This document shows, one piece after another, positions 45,601-56,855 of a stretch of DNA of 64,000 nucleotides (positions are counted from its first letter, which is position 1; every line of letters starts with the position of its first letter). The stretch covers positions 146,576,064-146,640,063 of the forward strand of contig CM040126.1 of the NCBI GenBank assembly GCA_022559845.1. The letters run 5' to 3'. Both the position numbers and the translations under genes were made by a program. The notes below the pieces were generated by a model. The model had not been told where the DNA came from and ran no database searches. It saw only the letters and a list, made by a program, of their open reading frames with translations. The DNA is from Amorphophallus konjac (Eukaryota; Streptophyta; Magnoliopsida; Alismatales; Araceae).

Positions 45601-45709
45601 ATTTGTTTCTTTTCTTAGCACCTGTGTAATTGTTTAGTTTAGAATATTTAGTGTTATTTCTAGCTAGTTTCTAACTGTACGTCCCGATATTCCGCGTCGG
45701 GGCGTGACA
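42638..45709 (+). repeat. Element D 3' LTR
   Basis: It is 3072 bp, paired with 34915-37960. It ends GGGGCGTGACA, followed by the target duplication. Two extra palindrome units of 12-13 bp account for nearly all of the length difference from the 5' LTR. Confidence 0.95.
44025..44310. repeat. GGGTCGACCC palindrome array, 3' LTR of D
   Basis: This is the same array as at 36300-36560 with two additional units (near 44118-44130 and 44218-44229) and fewer decayed copies. Confidence 0.9.
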
Positions 45710-45714
45710 CCCTC
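45710..45714 (+). repeat. Target-site duplication of element D, right copy
   Basis: CCCTC follows the 3' LTR end directly and matches 34910-34914. Confidence 0.9.
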
Positions 45715-47392
45715 ACTCCTTCCACATTGGTCCATGTGGCACCATTTGGATCCATGTGGGGCTGGTCAAAGTCCTAGGTGGCATCTAGAAGGTCAATTGA
45801 CACATGGGGAGACAAGTGGGTTAAAAATTCAAAGGAGGCCACCTACCTTACCTACCATGTCCCCTTGGTCAAGGGGGCGCCCCCCTCCATTTTTATTTTT
45901 GGAAAATATGCTATTAGAACAAATTAGTTCTAATCCTTGTATACCCCTCCCAACCCTAGATCTGAGGGCATTAGTGGTCATTTTCTATTTATTATATAAG
46001 GCATGTATTTCCCTTTTTCATGAATTAATGAGAAGAAAAAAAACTTGTGTATGTTTGGAGCTTCTTGCGCCCCTCTCCCTCTCCTCTGGTTATCCTTCTC
46101 CATCCTCTACATTTCAGGGTTGTGAACCCTTCTATCTTAGCCCCTCCACATCTGAGTTCATTCTGTGCCGTCACCGTTCGTGCCGCCATCGAGCCGTCGT
46201 GAAGTCACTTCTGAAGTTCTGTCTAAGGGTCTGTTTAGCTGGATAGAGTCCCACGTCAAGAATTTTAACTCCTAACTCCGACCTCATCTGGAGTTGAGAT
46301 TTTCAGAGTTGGTTCCTCTCTTGATTCCCAACCTCCAGTAAAAAAATCACATCATTCAGAGTTCGTTTTATATTTTTTTATTTCTGTGTCTTTCTATCTT
46401 CCTGATCTGTCTCTTTTCAGATCTGTGTAGCAGAAGTTCAGTTCTTCCACCTTTCGACCCTCTTTTTGATTTTTTTTAGAATTCCAAAATTTATTGGAGG
46501 TTCTATCCACCACCCCCTTCCTCCAAATTTTTTTTCCAAATTTCAAAAGCCCTCTACCTCTTTTTAGAAATTATGTCTTTCTCCTAAAATCTGTTCGGTC
46601 CCTGCTGTCCATATCCGACCAAGGGTCAGTATAAAATCCACAAAAAATCGAAACTTCCACCAAACCTTTCATTAGATGTATCCCCGTTTTCCTCTCTTTG
46701 GTCTCTACAACTTCTATGAAGGGCTCAAAGGCTGAATCGAAGGTCTACAATACGGTCAATGCCAACTCTCAGGAAAACTTGGTTCTGCCCTTAGTTTTCT
46801 GATCCTGAGAGCCAGCAGCTTTAATATTCGATAAAGGCCATCAACGTGAGATTCAAAATTCTTTCTATGGCCATAGATTGAAGGATTTTAAGTCAGCTTT
46901 CCAGCGGTACCTCTTGTTTGTCAATCCGACATCGGGACTGACCGCAGCAGCAGTTCTCGTTCGGTCGCGCGGGTTTGTGATAGAACTCAAATCCGTGGAC
47001 AGCAACTCCGGCGGTGACGATCGGAGCCGCCCGGCCTCCGGCCGGTGAACCAGCGCGCCACCGCCCCAGGGAGCGCCCCTCCATGTGACCCCACCACAGT
47101 GGTGCCACTCTGGTCCCACACGGCACCACCGACCAGCACGTGGGTCCCACGACCGTGAGTACGCGTGCCGCCGAAGCTACAAGAAGCCGCCCGTCAACCC
47201 GAACCCGCTACTCCCGGGTCCCACTTGTGCCTCCCTTTACCTCCCTGCATGGAGTGGGTAGTAATTTGTTGCTGTGATTATTGTGTAATATTTGTTTCGG
47301 GAGTACGAGATCGGTCGGGATCGTCTTCCCCACGCCAGGCGCGTGGAGGTATCGTATTCGCTCCTTTACCTGACATTTACTTTATTCGTATA

Positions 47393-47397
47393 TACTT
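47393..47397 (+). repeat. Target-site duplication of element G, left copy
   Basis: TACTT precedes TGTTAGAC and is repeated at 59411-59415. The uninterrupted site can be seen in element C's 5' LTR near 32158 (ATACTTGTTTATGCC). Confidence 0.92.
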
Positions 47398-47779
47398 TGT
47401 TAGACTTTTGTGACTTCCCTAGTGTTTTGATGATGAGCATCACTATGTTAAATATTGTTATCTTTAATCAGATATCATGAGTAATGTTATGCATTCGAAC
47501 TTTCCATGATTAACAAGAAAAACTGCTATGAGATAATACCCTGCATGTCCGTACTGTTCCTTTCATACTTCGTGTTGGTTGTGTTCACTTCACTTCGTGT
47601 TGTCTTTTTCAACATCGTGTTGTTCCAACAATGTTTGTTGGTTGTCTTCGTGTCGTGTTTTGTTCCAGCGCGTGCTGAACACTGCAGCACCTCGTGCTGC
47701 TTTCTGTGCCACTTCGTGTCGTTCCATCTGTGTCACCCCCTTTGTCTTCGAGTCTCTTGGTTTGGCCAAGTCTATACAA

Positions 47780-48190
47780 CCTCTTCTTAACCTTCGTCCC
47801 AAGCCAAAGTCTACACATTGGCTTAGCATCATGCATCAGTCTTCAATGTCCATACAATGCACTGTAGCATGTTCGAAGCTAAGTCCATACATTGGTTTAA
47901 GCTTCCAAGTCTGTACATTGGCCTTCAAGCTTTCCAAGTCTATTCATTGGCAGCTGAACTTTGAAGTCTATACATTGGTCTTCACTTCAAGTATGTACAG
48001 CCATTGTCTTGCCAAAGTATATACGTTGTGAACCCTCAAGTCTGTAAAGACTTTGCCTTGTTCAAGTCTATACATCGTCCAGTTCTTTGGCAAGTCTATA
48101 CCTTGTGAAAGTCCATACATTCGATTGCGTTGCCTTGAAGCCGTTCCAAGTCTATACAACCTTTTGAACGCAAAGTCTTCACATCGCCTC
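47780..48190 (+). repeat. AAGTCTATACATTGG motif cluster
   Basis: About fifteen degenerate copies of AAGTC(T/C)ATACATTGG are spaced roughly 25-30 bp apart. They are present in both LTRs (second copy about 57238-57640) and lie in U3, about 0.9-1.3 kb upstream of the TATA box. Confidence 0.85.
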
Positions 48191-48429
48191 ATCATATGAA
48201 GGCTGTTCGTTGCAAGTGTCCTTCTTATTTTTGTAACCACACCTCGTGTCAGTTTCTGCCTTCGTCTTCGAGTTGGTTTCAGTCCATGTTGTTTTCGTGT
48301 CATTTTCATCTTCGAGTCTTTCGTACGTTCGAACAACTTAGTACTCGAGTTGTTTTCGTGTGTATTCAAGTCTTTTTAGTAAAGTGTCGTTTCACCTCGT
48401 GTCGTTCTCTTTGCTGTTTGTTATGTCAT

Positions 48430-48600
48430 GTTGTTTTTGTATTCATGTCTTCGTATTGCTTCTGTATTCATGTCTTCGTGTTGCTTTTGTATTCATGTCT
48501 TCGTGTTGCTTCTGTATTCATGTCTTCGTGTTGCTTTTGTATTCGTGTCTTCGTGTTATTCTTGTGTTTATGTCCTCGTGTTGTTTATTTCTATCTTCGT
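48430..48600 (+). repeat. 25-bp tandem repeat in G 5' LTR
   Basis: Units of TGTCTTCGTGTTGCTTTTGT plus ATTCA repeat about six times. The 3' LTR (about 57895-58030) has exactly one unit fewer, which equals the 25-bp length difference between the two LTRs. Confidence 0.9.
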
Positions 48601-49105
48601 CCAGGTTCCTTCTGATCGCGTGTCTGTCTACCTTTTCACTCCGTGAGACTTCCTTCTCACCTCGTGCTGTTCTCTTCTGACTTCGTGTCATTTTCTTTGT
48701 GGTGTTAGCTTTATTATTATGTATCTCGTGTCGTTCTCTTCATAGTGTTTATTTTGTTACAGTGATACTTCGTGTCGTTCTCTTTTTACCTCGTGCTGTT
48801 TTCATCTGACCTCGTGTCATTCTCTCCTTGTCTCGTACTGTAATAATCTTGTGCATCTCGTGTCAATCTCAGTACAGTGCATCTCGTATTGCTATCACAT
48901 ACCTCATGCAGTTTTAGTTCTTGTGGCCCTCAGTGTTAATGGTTTTTATCTCCTTGCAGGTCCGAGGAAGAACATTCACCGGTGTCTGGGCTGCACGTGA
49001 TCCAATGCTAAAGGAACCAATGCTATAAAGGCACGTGGCAAGAAGGTTCTGGATGAAGTGTGGGAGGCACACGCATTCTGCACCTCATCCACCTGCTGCT
49101 GCTGC

Positions 49106-49114
49106 TATATAAGG
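49106..49114 (+). promoter_or_regulatory. TATA box of element G 5' LTR
   Basis: TATATAAGG follows a CTGCTGCTGCTGC run and is conserved at 58539-58547 in the 3' LTR. Confidence 0.7.
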
Positions 49115-49979
49115 AAGCCTTCGTCCACAGATGAAGGTCGATCGAAAGGAAAAAGCAAAAAAGGAGAAGTGCAGAGAGTTCGATCCAGAAGAAAAGAAAG
49201 AGAAGAAGAACAGAAGGAAAAGAAGAGAAAGAGAGAGTTAGAGAGCTCGTGAGGGTTAAGAGAAAAAGAAAGTGAGAGAGAAGAGAAGAGGAAGAGAAGC
49301 TCATCTGAAGATCTGTCTACTTGACCGTGGATCAGATCCAGGCCAGTCAGCTCCGTTGAGAGCCACATTGTGCATTTCATTTTTCAGCGGTCTGTTTGCT
49401 GAAGTTATTTTCATTTCGTGTTTCTGTTTTTCCCTTTCTTATTTGGTTATCCTTGCTCTTTCGATTCTCAGTAGTGAGGTCGGGTTCCTCCTGTGGATCA
49501 GGAGAAGAGAGATCTGATCTCCGGTTGCAAGTAGCTGAGAGCCACTTGTGGGTTCCCTCTGGTCAGAGGAAGGGAGACTTGTCTCCGGTTCTGGGCTTGC
49601 GGGTTGCAAGTCCAGGGGTCCCTCCGGTTGGGAGGAAGAGGGGAGGCTATTCCCCTGGTCAAGCTGTGTGGCAGCAACTGTTTGCAGACTGAGTCTGCTT
49701 GTCTAGCATTTGCTAGTGAAGCCTCACTCCGGTTGGGAGTGAGGGGTGGACGTAGGTCTGAAGGACCGAACCACCTAAAAAGTCTATTGAGTAATGGTTT
49801 GCTTTGTGTGCTTGCTTCCGCTAGATGCTTGGATAGGCGCGCTCCTTGTGTTTGCTCATAAGTTTAATTGAATTCGTTTCATTATGTGTTTGCGTCTAGC
49901 ATCTGAGTTTTTAATTGGCCATTATTCATAGAAGGATACATTCACCCCCCTCTGTATCCGGGCCTAGCACCCTAACACT

Positions 49980-49992
49980 TGGTATCAGAGCG
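49980..49992 (+). other. Primer-binding site of element G (tRNA-iMet)
   Basis: TGGTATCAGAGCG lies 2 bases after the LTR end and is complementary to initiator tRNA-Met except for the last base. Confidence 0.9.
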
Positions 49993-50005
49993 GGTATTTC
50001 CCAAC

Positions 50006-52213
50006 ATGTGGTCCAACGGCCAGGGAAACGGATCCGCTGGTCCTCGCAGCTACATTGCTGAAGGGCAGTCAATCACCCGTCCCCCTTTCTTCGATGGTAA
50101 TAACTATTTTTTCTGGAAGAACAGGATGGAAGTCTTTATCAGGGCCCAAAGCCACAAGCTCTGGAGAGTAATTACAGATGGACCGTACCAACTTCCACCG
50201 AACGAAGACATATGGACAGAGGAACAGGTAAAACTCTCTGCACTGAATTGGACAGCTCTTAGCATCATACAGTGCGCCGTCCACCCTGAAGAGTACTTGA
50301 GGATTTCAGCGTGCAATATTACAAAGAAAATGTGGGATGAATTACAGTTAATTTATGAGGGCACATCTCAAGTGAAAGCTACCAAGATCAATATGCTTAC
50401 AACTCAGTATGAGTTGTTTAAGATGAAGCCAGAGGAGTCGATCACAGAAACGTATGCTAGATTGTCTGTGATCATCAATAGTCTGAGAGGATTTGGAAAG
50501 GAGATTCAGCAAGAAGACATTGTCAGGAAGATCCTTAGGTCCCTAACTCCCATCTAGGATACTAAGGTGACCGTCATAGAGGAATCAAGAGATTTATCCA
50601 CCATGTCAGTAACCCAGCTGATTGGGTCTCTCATGACCCACGAAATGAACTTCAGACAAGGGAATGATGGACATGACAGAAAGGGAAAGAATGTTGCTAT
50701 GAAGGTCTCACAACATACTAAGAAGAGCAGCAGCAGCAGCAACAGTGGTGGTAGCAGCGAAGACTCTGACGGATTCTCAGACCTGGACAAGAGCGAGCAG
50801 GCCATGCTCACCAGGCAATTCAGAAAGTTCCTGAGGACTAAAGGGAAATTCTACAGGAGAAAGAGATTCAATGCTGCAAGGAAGTCTCCTGAACGAGAAC
50901 TTGAGAAGAACCGGTTTGTTAAGAAGGTTACATGCTACCATTGTCAGAAACCTGGTCACATGAAAAGTGAATGTCCAGAGCTGCAAGCTAAGGCTCCCGG
51001 ATACCAGAAGAAGATGGTGCACAAGAAGAAGAAAGCCATGCTGTGCACATGGAGCGACGAGGAGGAGGATCCAGAAGCCACCTCGTTTAGTGAAGATGAA
51101 GAGAAGACTTGCCTCATGGCCAACCATGAGGAAGAGGTAACGAACTTATTTGAGAATTTTACTTTGGATGATTGGGAGGACGCTTATGGCGACCTGTTAG
51201 CTAAATATAATTTTCTAACCAAGGAGCACAGAATGCTTAAATGAAAGTTTCACTCTGTTTCTGAGGAACACTCTATTGCTGTTACGGACAACATGAAAAC
51301 CAAGGAGATGGCCATGGAGCTAGATCAAGCTAGAAGTGAGATCGAGAAGTTTAGAATGGAAAGAGAGGAAAATCTAGCTAGGATGAATGAGTTGAAGAGT
51401 AAAACTGAAGAGAGTAAAAAGGAGTTTAGACTGATTGCAGAAAAATATGAGGCGGTTAGAAAAGTTAATCAGGAACTCCTGGACCAATGTAATGAACTTC
51501 AGAAGGAGATTGAGGACAAAGGAAAAATACTAGAAAAATTTACAGAGGGGAGAAACAATCTGGATGTCCTTCTGCGGTCGAGGGTAAACTTCAACAGGGA
51601 GGGATTAGGATATAATCCCACAAGTAAAAAACCCTTTGAATTCAAAACTGTCACGTTCTGCCCCGCCAAGGGCAAAGAAACACTGGAAACCCCATCCAGT
51701 TCCAAATCTGTCTCTACATTGAAGGTTTCGACCAGCAAATCTATTCAATCCACTGGTCAGCAGACTAAGTCAGGAAATCCTGAGACTAGAACTGTTCCTG
51801 TGCAACAGGTGTGTAACAAGGGTTTTCACACGACCATTCCTATTGATGTCACTAGAAAGGTGAACAGTTTCGCTAAGAAAATTCAGCATGATAGTTATCA
51901 AGGAAAGCATGCGAACATGCATCACCTTCAGCACAATTTTCATTTGAATAAAAATGGCTACATGAATTATGCTCAGCACACACGAGTTTCCTCTAAGAGG
52001 CCAAACAACAATTTCTCTGCTCGGAAACAACATAATTTTAATAGGAATAGGCTCATTCAACACCCACTGAGAAATGCCAAGAAGGAAGAATCAATTTACA
52101 TGAAACCTTTGAAAAGAATAGTAAAACAAATGTGGGTCCCTAAGTGTGATTTGGATAAATTGAAAACTGTCTTTGGACCCAATTTGAATTGGGTCCCACA
52201 TCACTTTGTCTGA
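50006..52213 (+). pseudogene. gag: Element G gag
   Basis: The start is ATG 50006 (MWSNGQGNGSAGPRS). The copia gag core follows: RPPFFDGNNYFFWKNRMEVF, then LWRVITDGPY, KKMWDELQLIYEGTSQVK and RLSVIINSLRGFG. A Ser/Asp-rich linker and the zinc knuckle CYHCQKPGHMKSEC (50933-50974) come next. A long charged coiled-coil segment (about 51290-51560, ELDQARSEIEKFRMEREEN) and a basic C-terminus end at TGA 52211-52213. In-frame stops at TAG 50555-50557 and TGA 51242-51244 break it. Both can be read as C-to-T changes in Trp and Arg codons. A gag of over 700 codons with coiled coil is typical of SIRE-type elements. Confidence 0.9.
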
Positions 52214-55200
52214 ACTTTCACAGGTTAGCCTGGCAGCCGAGCATAACAAGTGGTATCTTGACAGCGGCTGTAGCAGGCACATGACAGGAGACCGGTCCAA
52301 ATTTAGCAAACTGAAAATGAAGTTTGGGGGCTTGGTCAAATTCGGTGGAAATAACAGAGGAAGAATAATTGGAATTGGTACAATTGGTAAGTCCTCTACT
52401 AACTCCATTGAAGATGTGTATCTTGTAGAAGGACTTCAGCACAACTTGATAAGTATAAGTCAACTCTGCGACAAAGGACACAAGGTACTCTTTGACCACA
52501 ATTCCTGTACTGTTTTTGAGCTGAATTCTGATAACGTCATGTTCAAAGGTCATAGAGTAAACAATGTATACATCGTAGACCTGGATGATAATCCTGAAAC
52601 TCACTTGTGTATGTCTGCTAATTCTGAACAGGTTGCGTTTGACTGGCATAGGCGTCTAGGCCATACTAGTTTGTCTACAATGAATAAACTGTCTAAGCAT
52701 AACCTAGTTAGAGGTTTGCCCTGAATAAGATTTCAGTTAGGGTCCAAGCTATGTGATGCTTGTGCACTAGGTAAACAGACTCGTGCAGTTTTTAAGTTGA
52801 GAACTGAGAGTCTTTCATCTAAACCGCTGCAGCACTTACACATGGATCTCTTTGGTCCTACTCGCATACAAAGTTTGTCAGGTAAGAGATATGGATTAGT
52901 CATAGTGGATGACTACACTAGATTTCTTGGTTGTTTTGTTTAGCAAATAAAAATGATGCTTTTGTTCACTTTGAAGAACTTTTCAATAAAATCAAACTGC
53001 AAGGTGAACATAATATCATTACTATTCAGTCTGACCACGGAGGAGAGTTTGAGAACTCTTCATTTTCTAAATTTTGCTCAAAAGAGGGAGTGACTCACAG
53101 ATTCTCTTCTCCCAGGACACCGGAGCAGAACGGAATTGTTGAGAGAAGAAACAGGTCAATAATTGAAATGGCCAGGACTATGCTGATTGAGACTGGACTT
53201 CCAAGGAGATTTTGGGCTGAAGCTGCGAATACTACATGCTACATTCTAAACCGAGCCTTGGTAAGACATACTCATAGGAAAACTCCGTATGAACTTCTCA
53301 AGGGTAAGCAGCCAAACATTTCTTACTTTAAAGTTTTTGGTTCCAAATGTTTTATCCACAATAATGGTAAGAATGGTTTGGACAAATTTGAAGCTAGGAG
53401 CTCTCCTGGAATTTTTCTCGGATATTCAGAAACTTCAAGGGCTTACAGAGTTTTCAATAAAGCTGACCAAACTGTTGAAGAAAAACCGCATGTAGTGTTT
53501 GATGAAAATGATTTCTCTAACAAAGTGATGGATGATGACAGGGAGCCATCTAATGAGGGAGATTTCTTGGAGAGAATTGAAGAAGAAGAAATGCAGCCAG
53601 CTGCTCAACCAGAAAACTCACAGCAAGAAGGAGCAGCTGAGGTAGGTGAACCCTCAGGTGAGATAACATTTCACAAAGACCACCCTAGTGAAAATGTCAT
53701 AGGAAATTTGCATGATCCTCCTAGGACTAGGTCTCATTTTAGAATTGTCCAAGAGCAGGACTTAGCTGCATTGGTATCTCAGGTGGAACCCAAATCTGTG
53801 GAAGAAGCCTTAAAACATGATTCTTGGGTATCCGCCATGTGTGAGGAATTAAATCAATTTGAGAAAAATATTGTATGGGAACTAGTTCCCAGACCTGATA
53901 AAACTCATGTCATTGGCACTAAATGGATTTTCAAGAATAAAGTTGATGAGAATGGAGCTATCTCTAGAAACAAAGCAAGACTTGTAGCTCAAGGCTACAG
54001 TCAGGAATTTGGTGTAGATTTTGATGAATCCTATGCCCCAGTGGCTAGGATGGAAGCTATACGAATTCTGCTTGCATTTGCATGCTCTAGGAACATTCGG
54101 GTGCAGCAGATGGATGTCAAAAGCGCATTCTTAAATGGGGTATTGAAGGAAGAGGTATATGTTGAACAACCTCCATGTTTTAATTTCTTTGTTCAGCCTA
54201 ACATGGTTTTTAGGTTGAATAAAGCCCTCTATGGATTGAAGCAGGCTCCCCGAGCCTGGTATGAGAGACTTTCTGAATTCCTCTTGAGCAAGGGCTACAC
54301 TCGAGGTAAGGTTGACCAAACCCTCTTCACCAAAAATCTCGGAAAGGATTTAATAGTGGTCCAGGTATATGTTGATGATATCATCTTCGGATCTAACAAT
54401 TCAACATTGTGTAAAGAATTTTCTGAATCTATGTCTCATGAATTTGAAATGAGTTTAGTTGGTGAACTAAAATATTTTCTTGGGCTGCAGGTCAAACAGA
54501 TGGAGGATGGTTGTTTCATAAATCAAACCAAGTATACTCTGGAGATGCTGAAAAGGTTTGGAATGACCAACCTCAAGACTATCTCAACACCCATGGGCAC
54601 CAACTCCTCACTGGATTCAGACGAAAAAGGTAAAGAAGTGGATGCTAAATTATATAGAGGTATGATCGGTTCACTCCTCTACTTAACAGCATCCAGGCCT
54701 GACATTCAATTTAGTGTAGGGATGTGTGCCAGATACCAGTCTAGGCCTACTGAATTGCATTTGGCAGCTGTAAAAAGAATCTTTAGATACTTATCTGCTA
54801 CCCATGATCTAGGTCTTTGGTATCCTGCATCATGTAGTTTAGATCTCATTGCATATACAGATGCAGATTATGCAGGATGTAAATTGGACAGGAAAAGTAC
54901 TAGTGGTCACTGCGAATTTTTAGGAGGATGCCTAGTCTCTTGGGGATCCAAGAAGCAACACTCTGTGGCTCTTTCTACTGCTGAAGCTGAGTATGTGGCA
55001 GCAGGGAGCTGTGGCACACAGGTTATATGGATAAAACACCAGCTTCTGGATTACTCAGTTGAGCTAGGTTGCACTTCCATCTTTTGTGACAATACTAGTG
55101 CAATAAACATTGTAAAGAATCCTGTACTTCATTCTCGAACTAAACACATCGAAATCAGGCATCATTTTATTCGTGATGAAGTAGCTAGGAAGACCTTTGA

Positions 55201-55312
55201 ATTGATCCATGTTGGCACTAACTCACAAATTGCAGATATTTTCACTAAGCCACTGGACACTGAAAAATTCAGCACATTGCGCAGAGAATTAGGTATTTAC
55301 AGAATTTCATGA
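52206..55312 (+). pseudogene. pol: Element G pol: protease, integrase, RT, RNase H
   Basis: Protease: WYLDSGCSRHMTG (about 52250-52288). Pre-integrase zinc finger: WHRRLGH...CDACALGKQTR (52642-52790). Integrase: catalytic HMDLFGP (about 52840), [10 protein letters not shown] (about 53027) and [10 protein letters not shown] (about 53130). RT: about 53850-54600 with [18 protein letters not shown] and YVDDIIFGS (about 54367-54396). RNase H: about 54850-55290 with [27 protein letters not shown] and a DIFTKPL end. It stops at 55310-55312. Breaks: TGA 52722-52724 (readable as a decayed Arg codon) and a frameshift near 52935. The gag-pol junction also changes frame near 52206. Gene order integrase before RT identifies copia. 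Confidence 0.93.
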
Positions 55313-56855
55313 TTGAATAATTGATCTCTAAATAATCTGTCATGTGCTCTTGTGTTTATCTTTTCTCATTATCTGTTGCTGAAAATAACCTCATTATGGG
55401 TGTTTGCTGATTCACTCGTACTGATTGATACCACTTTGTTTTCTTTGAGGTGTTTTGAGGTTTGTCTTGGTTAAGTCTGAGTTGGAGTCAAGGTCTCAGG
55501 GGGAGCTAGATTAATAATTGGTGTCATGCTCTTTTGGCTAAATCTGAACATACTTTGAACGGACTTTTGCTGACCTTATAAGAGAATCAGTTTGAGTAGG
55601 TGGATAAAAGAAATTTTTGAATGTTTTATACGTTAAGACTGTTCATCTAATTTCTTGTTGGAATTTCGGCTGTTAGTCCCACTGAGATCAAAATCTGAAT
55701 TCAAGACTATCTTCCTACACTGTAACTGTCTTCTGATCTAGCCAGTACAGCATACCTACTTAGTCTAAGTTGAGTCCGAAATGAGGTATACAGTGTTTTT
55801 GTCTGAAAAACTTTGGAACTGGTGTATTGTTCTCAAACTGAATCAAGACTAATTTACAAGGCTTAAAGTGCAGTTTAATGAAAAAAATTTCATGAAAGAA
55901 GTTTTACAAATCTTGTTATCTGTTCATTGAGAAACTGGGACTTTCATCAATGAAGTGAAAGTATTCCATGTCATGAGATGGTAGTAAATCAGGCTTAATT
56001 AGCTGTCTTGATCATACAGAGCTATGGTATATATCTGGTTAGTAACTGGGGTGTCTGGCCTCTGGTAAAGGTGTCACCTTAATGTCAACACCAGTTAGAA
56101 TACTATCTTTGTCATCTTGTCAGAAGGGGTAATGTGGTCTTGCCACCAAGTAACTGGGGATTCCTGCCTCTAAACAAGGTGTCTCCCTAATGTCAAAGGT
56201 GTACTTGACAGATTTACCTTTGATCTTGACCATCTTTGAAATATTTTCTCCCTCTTGGTATCAAGATCCTGCTCACTTAGCATTTCGGTCTTGGTTTGCT
56301 TGTTCTCAATACCACAGGTCTTTGTTTTCCTGACTTCCTTGCTTTATACACTCTGAGTACAGACTTACTCTGACCATACTGGTATCTTGTACCTTACTTG
56401 CTTAGAATCTGATTCTGTGTATGGAGCAAATCTTCATTCACCATTTTGCACACAGTCTGACTAACTGATCCTCAAAATCCTCACATGAAATTAATGGCTT
56501 TCTTAATTGCTTAAACATCTCAATAACTCTCCTTTATCAGCCATACTCTCTATTGTTTTCTCTCCACTATCAACAATTGTCTTTTCATGATATCTTCAGA
56601 CCTGCCCCTAATTTTTGATGATGTCAAAGGGGGAGAGACAGTGTCTTGCTTGTGCTTTGCTGAGGGGGAGCGAAAGATAAGTGTCCTGAGTTATCTAGTC
56701 AGAGGTAAGTAGATGTTGTGTTCAGGGGAGCTCTTGGGAGTCGTCAGAGGAGGCGAGTGTGTTGTGTGTCTGCATTGCTTATTTTCACAGCTTATCTTCA
56801 TGCACTTCATCTCTGTTATTTAATATAGTGTTGCCATCATCAAAAAGGGGAAGAT
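55313..56855 (+). other. Post-pol tail of element G
   Basis: No open frame of note and no envelope-like protein with signal or membrane segments is visible, although some SIRE relatives carry one here. Several GGGGGAG purine words (55499, 56626, 56664) resemble the polypurine tract that ends at 56855 (AAAAAGGGGAAGAT). Two GTAACTGGGG(T/A)-type repeated segments lie near 56043 and 56148. Confidence 0.65.

Larger units (their letters stand above)
34915..45709 (+). mobile_element. Element D: chromodomain Ty3/gypsy retrotransposon (Tekay/Del-like)
   Basis: A complete 10.8-kb element has LTRs at 34915-37960 and 42638-45709, an initiator-Met primer site, gag-protease-RT-RNase H-integrase-chromodomain in order, a polypurine tract and 5-bp target duplications CCCTC. 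It is inserted in element C between its gag and its 3' LTR. The integrase has a C-terminal chromodomain, and with the very long LTRs this fits the Tekay/Del lineage. Ten in-frame stops and two frameshifts mean it is inactive in protein coding. Confidence 0.95.
45710..47397 (+). mobile_element. Element C, middle part: end of interior and most of 3' LTR
   Basis: 45710-45797 is the last interior sequence of C. The 3' LTR starts near 45798 and aligns with the 5' LTR from the shared AAAGGAGGCCACCTA word (30602/45831). The TATA box is at 45993-45999. It is interrupted at 47397/47398 by element G and resumes at 59411. The copy is visibly more diverged from its 5' partner than the LTR pairs of D and G are from each other. 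Confidence 0.85.
47398..49977 (+). repeat. Element G 5' LTR
   Basis: It is 2580 bp, starts TGTTAGACTTTTGTG and ends CACCCTAACA. U3 contains an AAGTCTATACATTGG-type motif cluster (47780-48190) and a 25-bp tandem array (48430-48600). The TATA box is at 49106-49114. The short open frames within it are not supported as genes. Confidence 0.95.

Noticed and set aside
49023..49380. Leu/Ser-rich minus-strand frames in the G LTR, resembling membrane segments
   Set aside because: They are antisense to a GA-rich transcribed segment (AAAGAAAGAGAAG runs). Composition explains the hydrophobic residues.
55313..56855. Possible envelope-like ORF after copia pol
   Set aside because: No open frame of useful length or membrane-protein pattern is present in the three plus frames.
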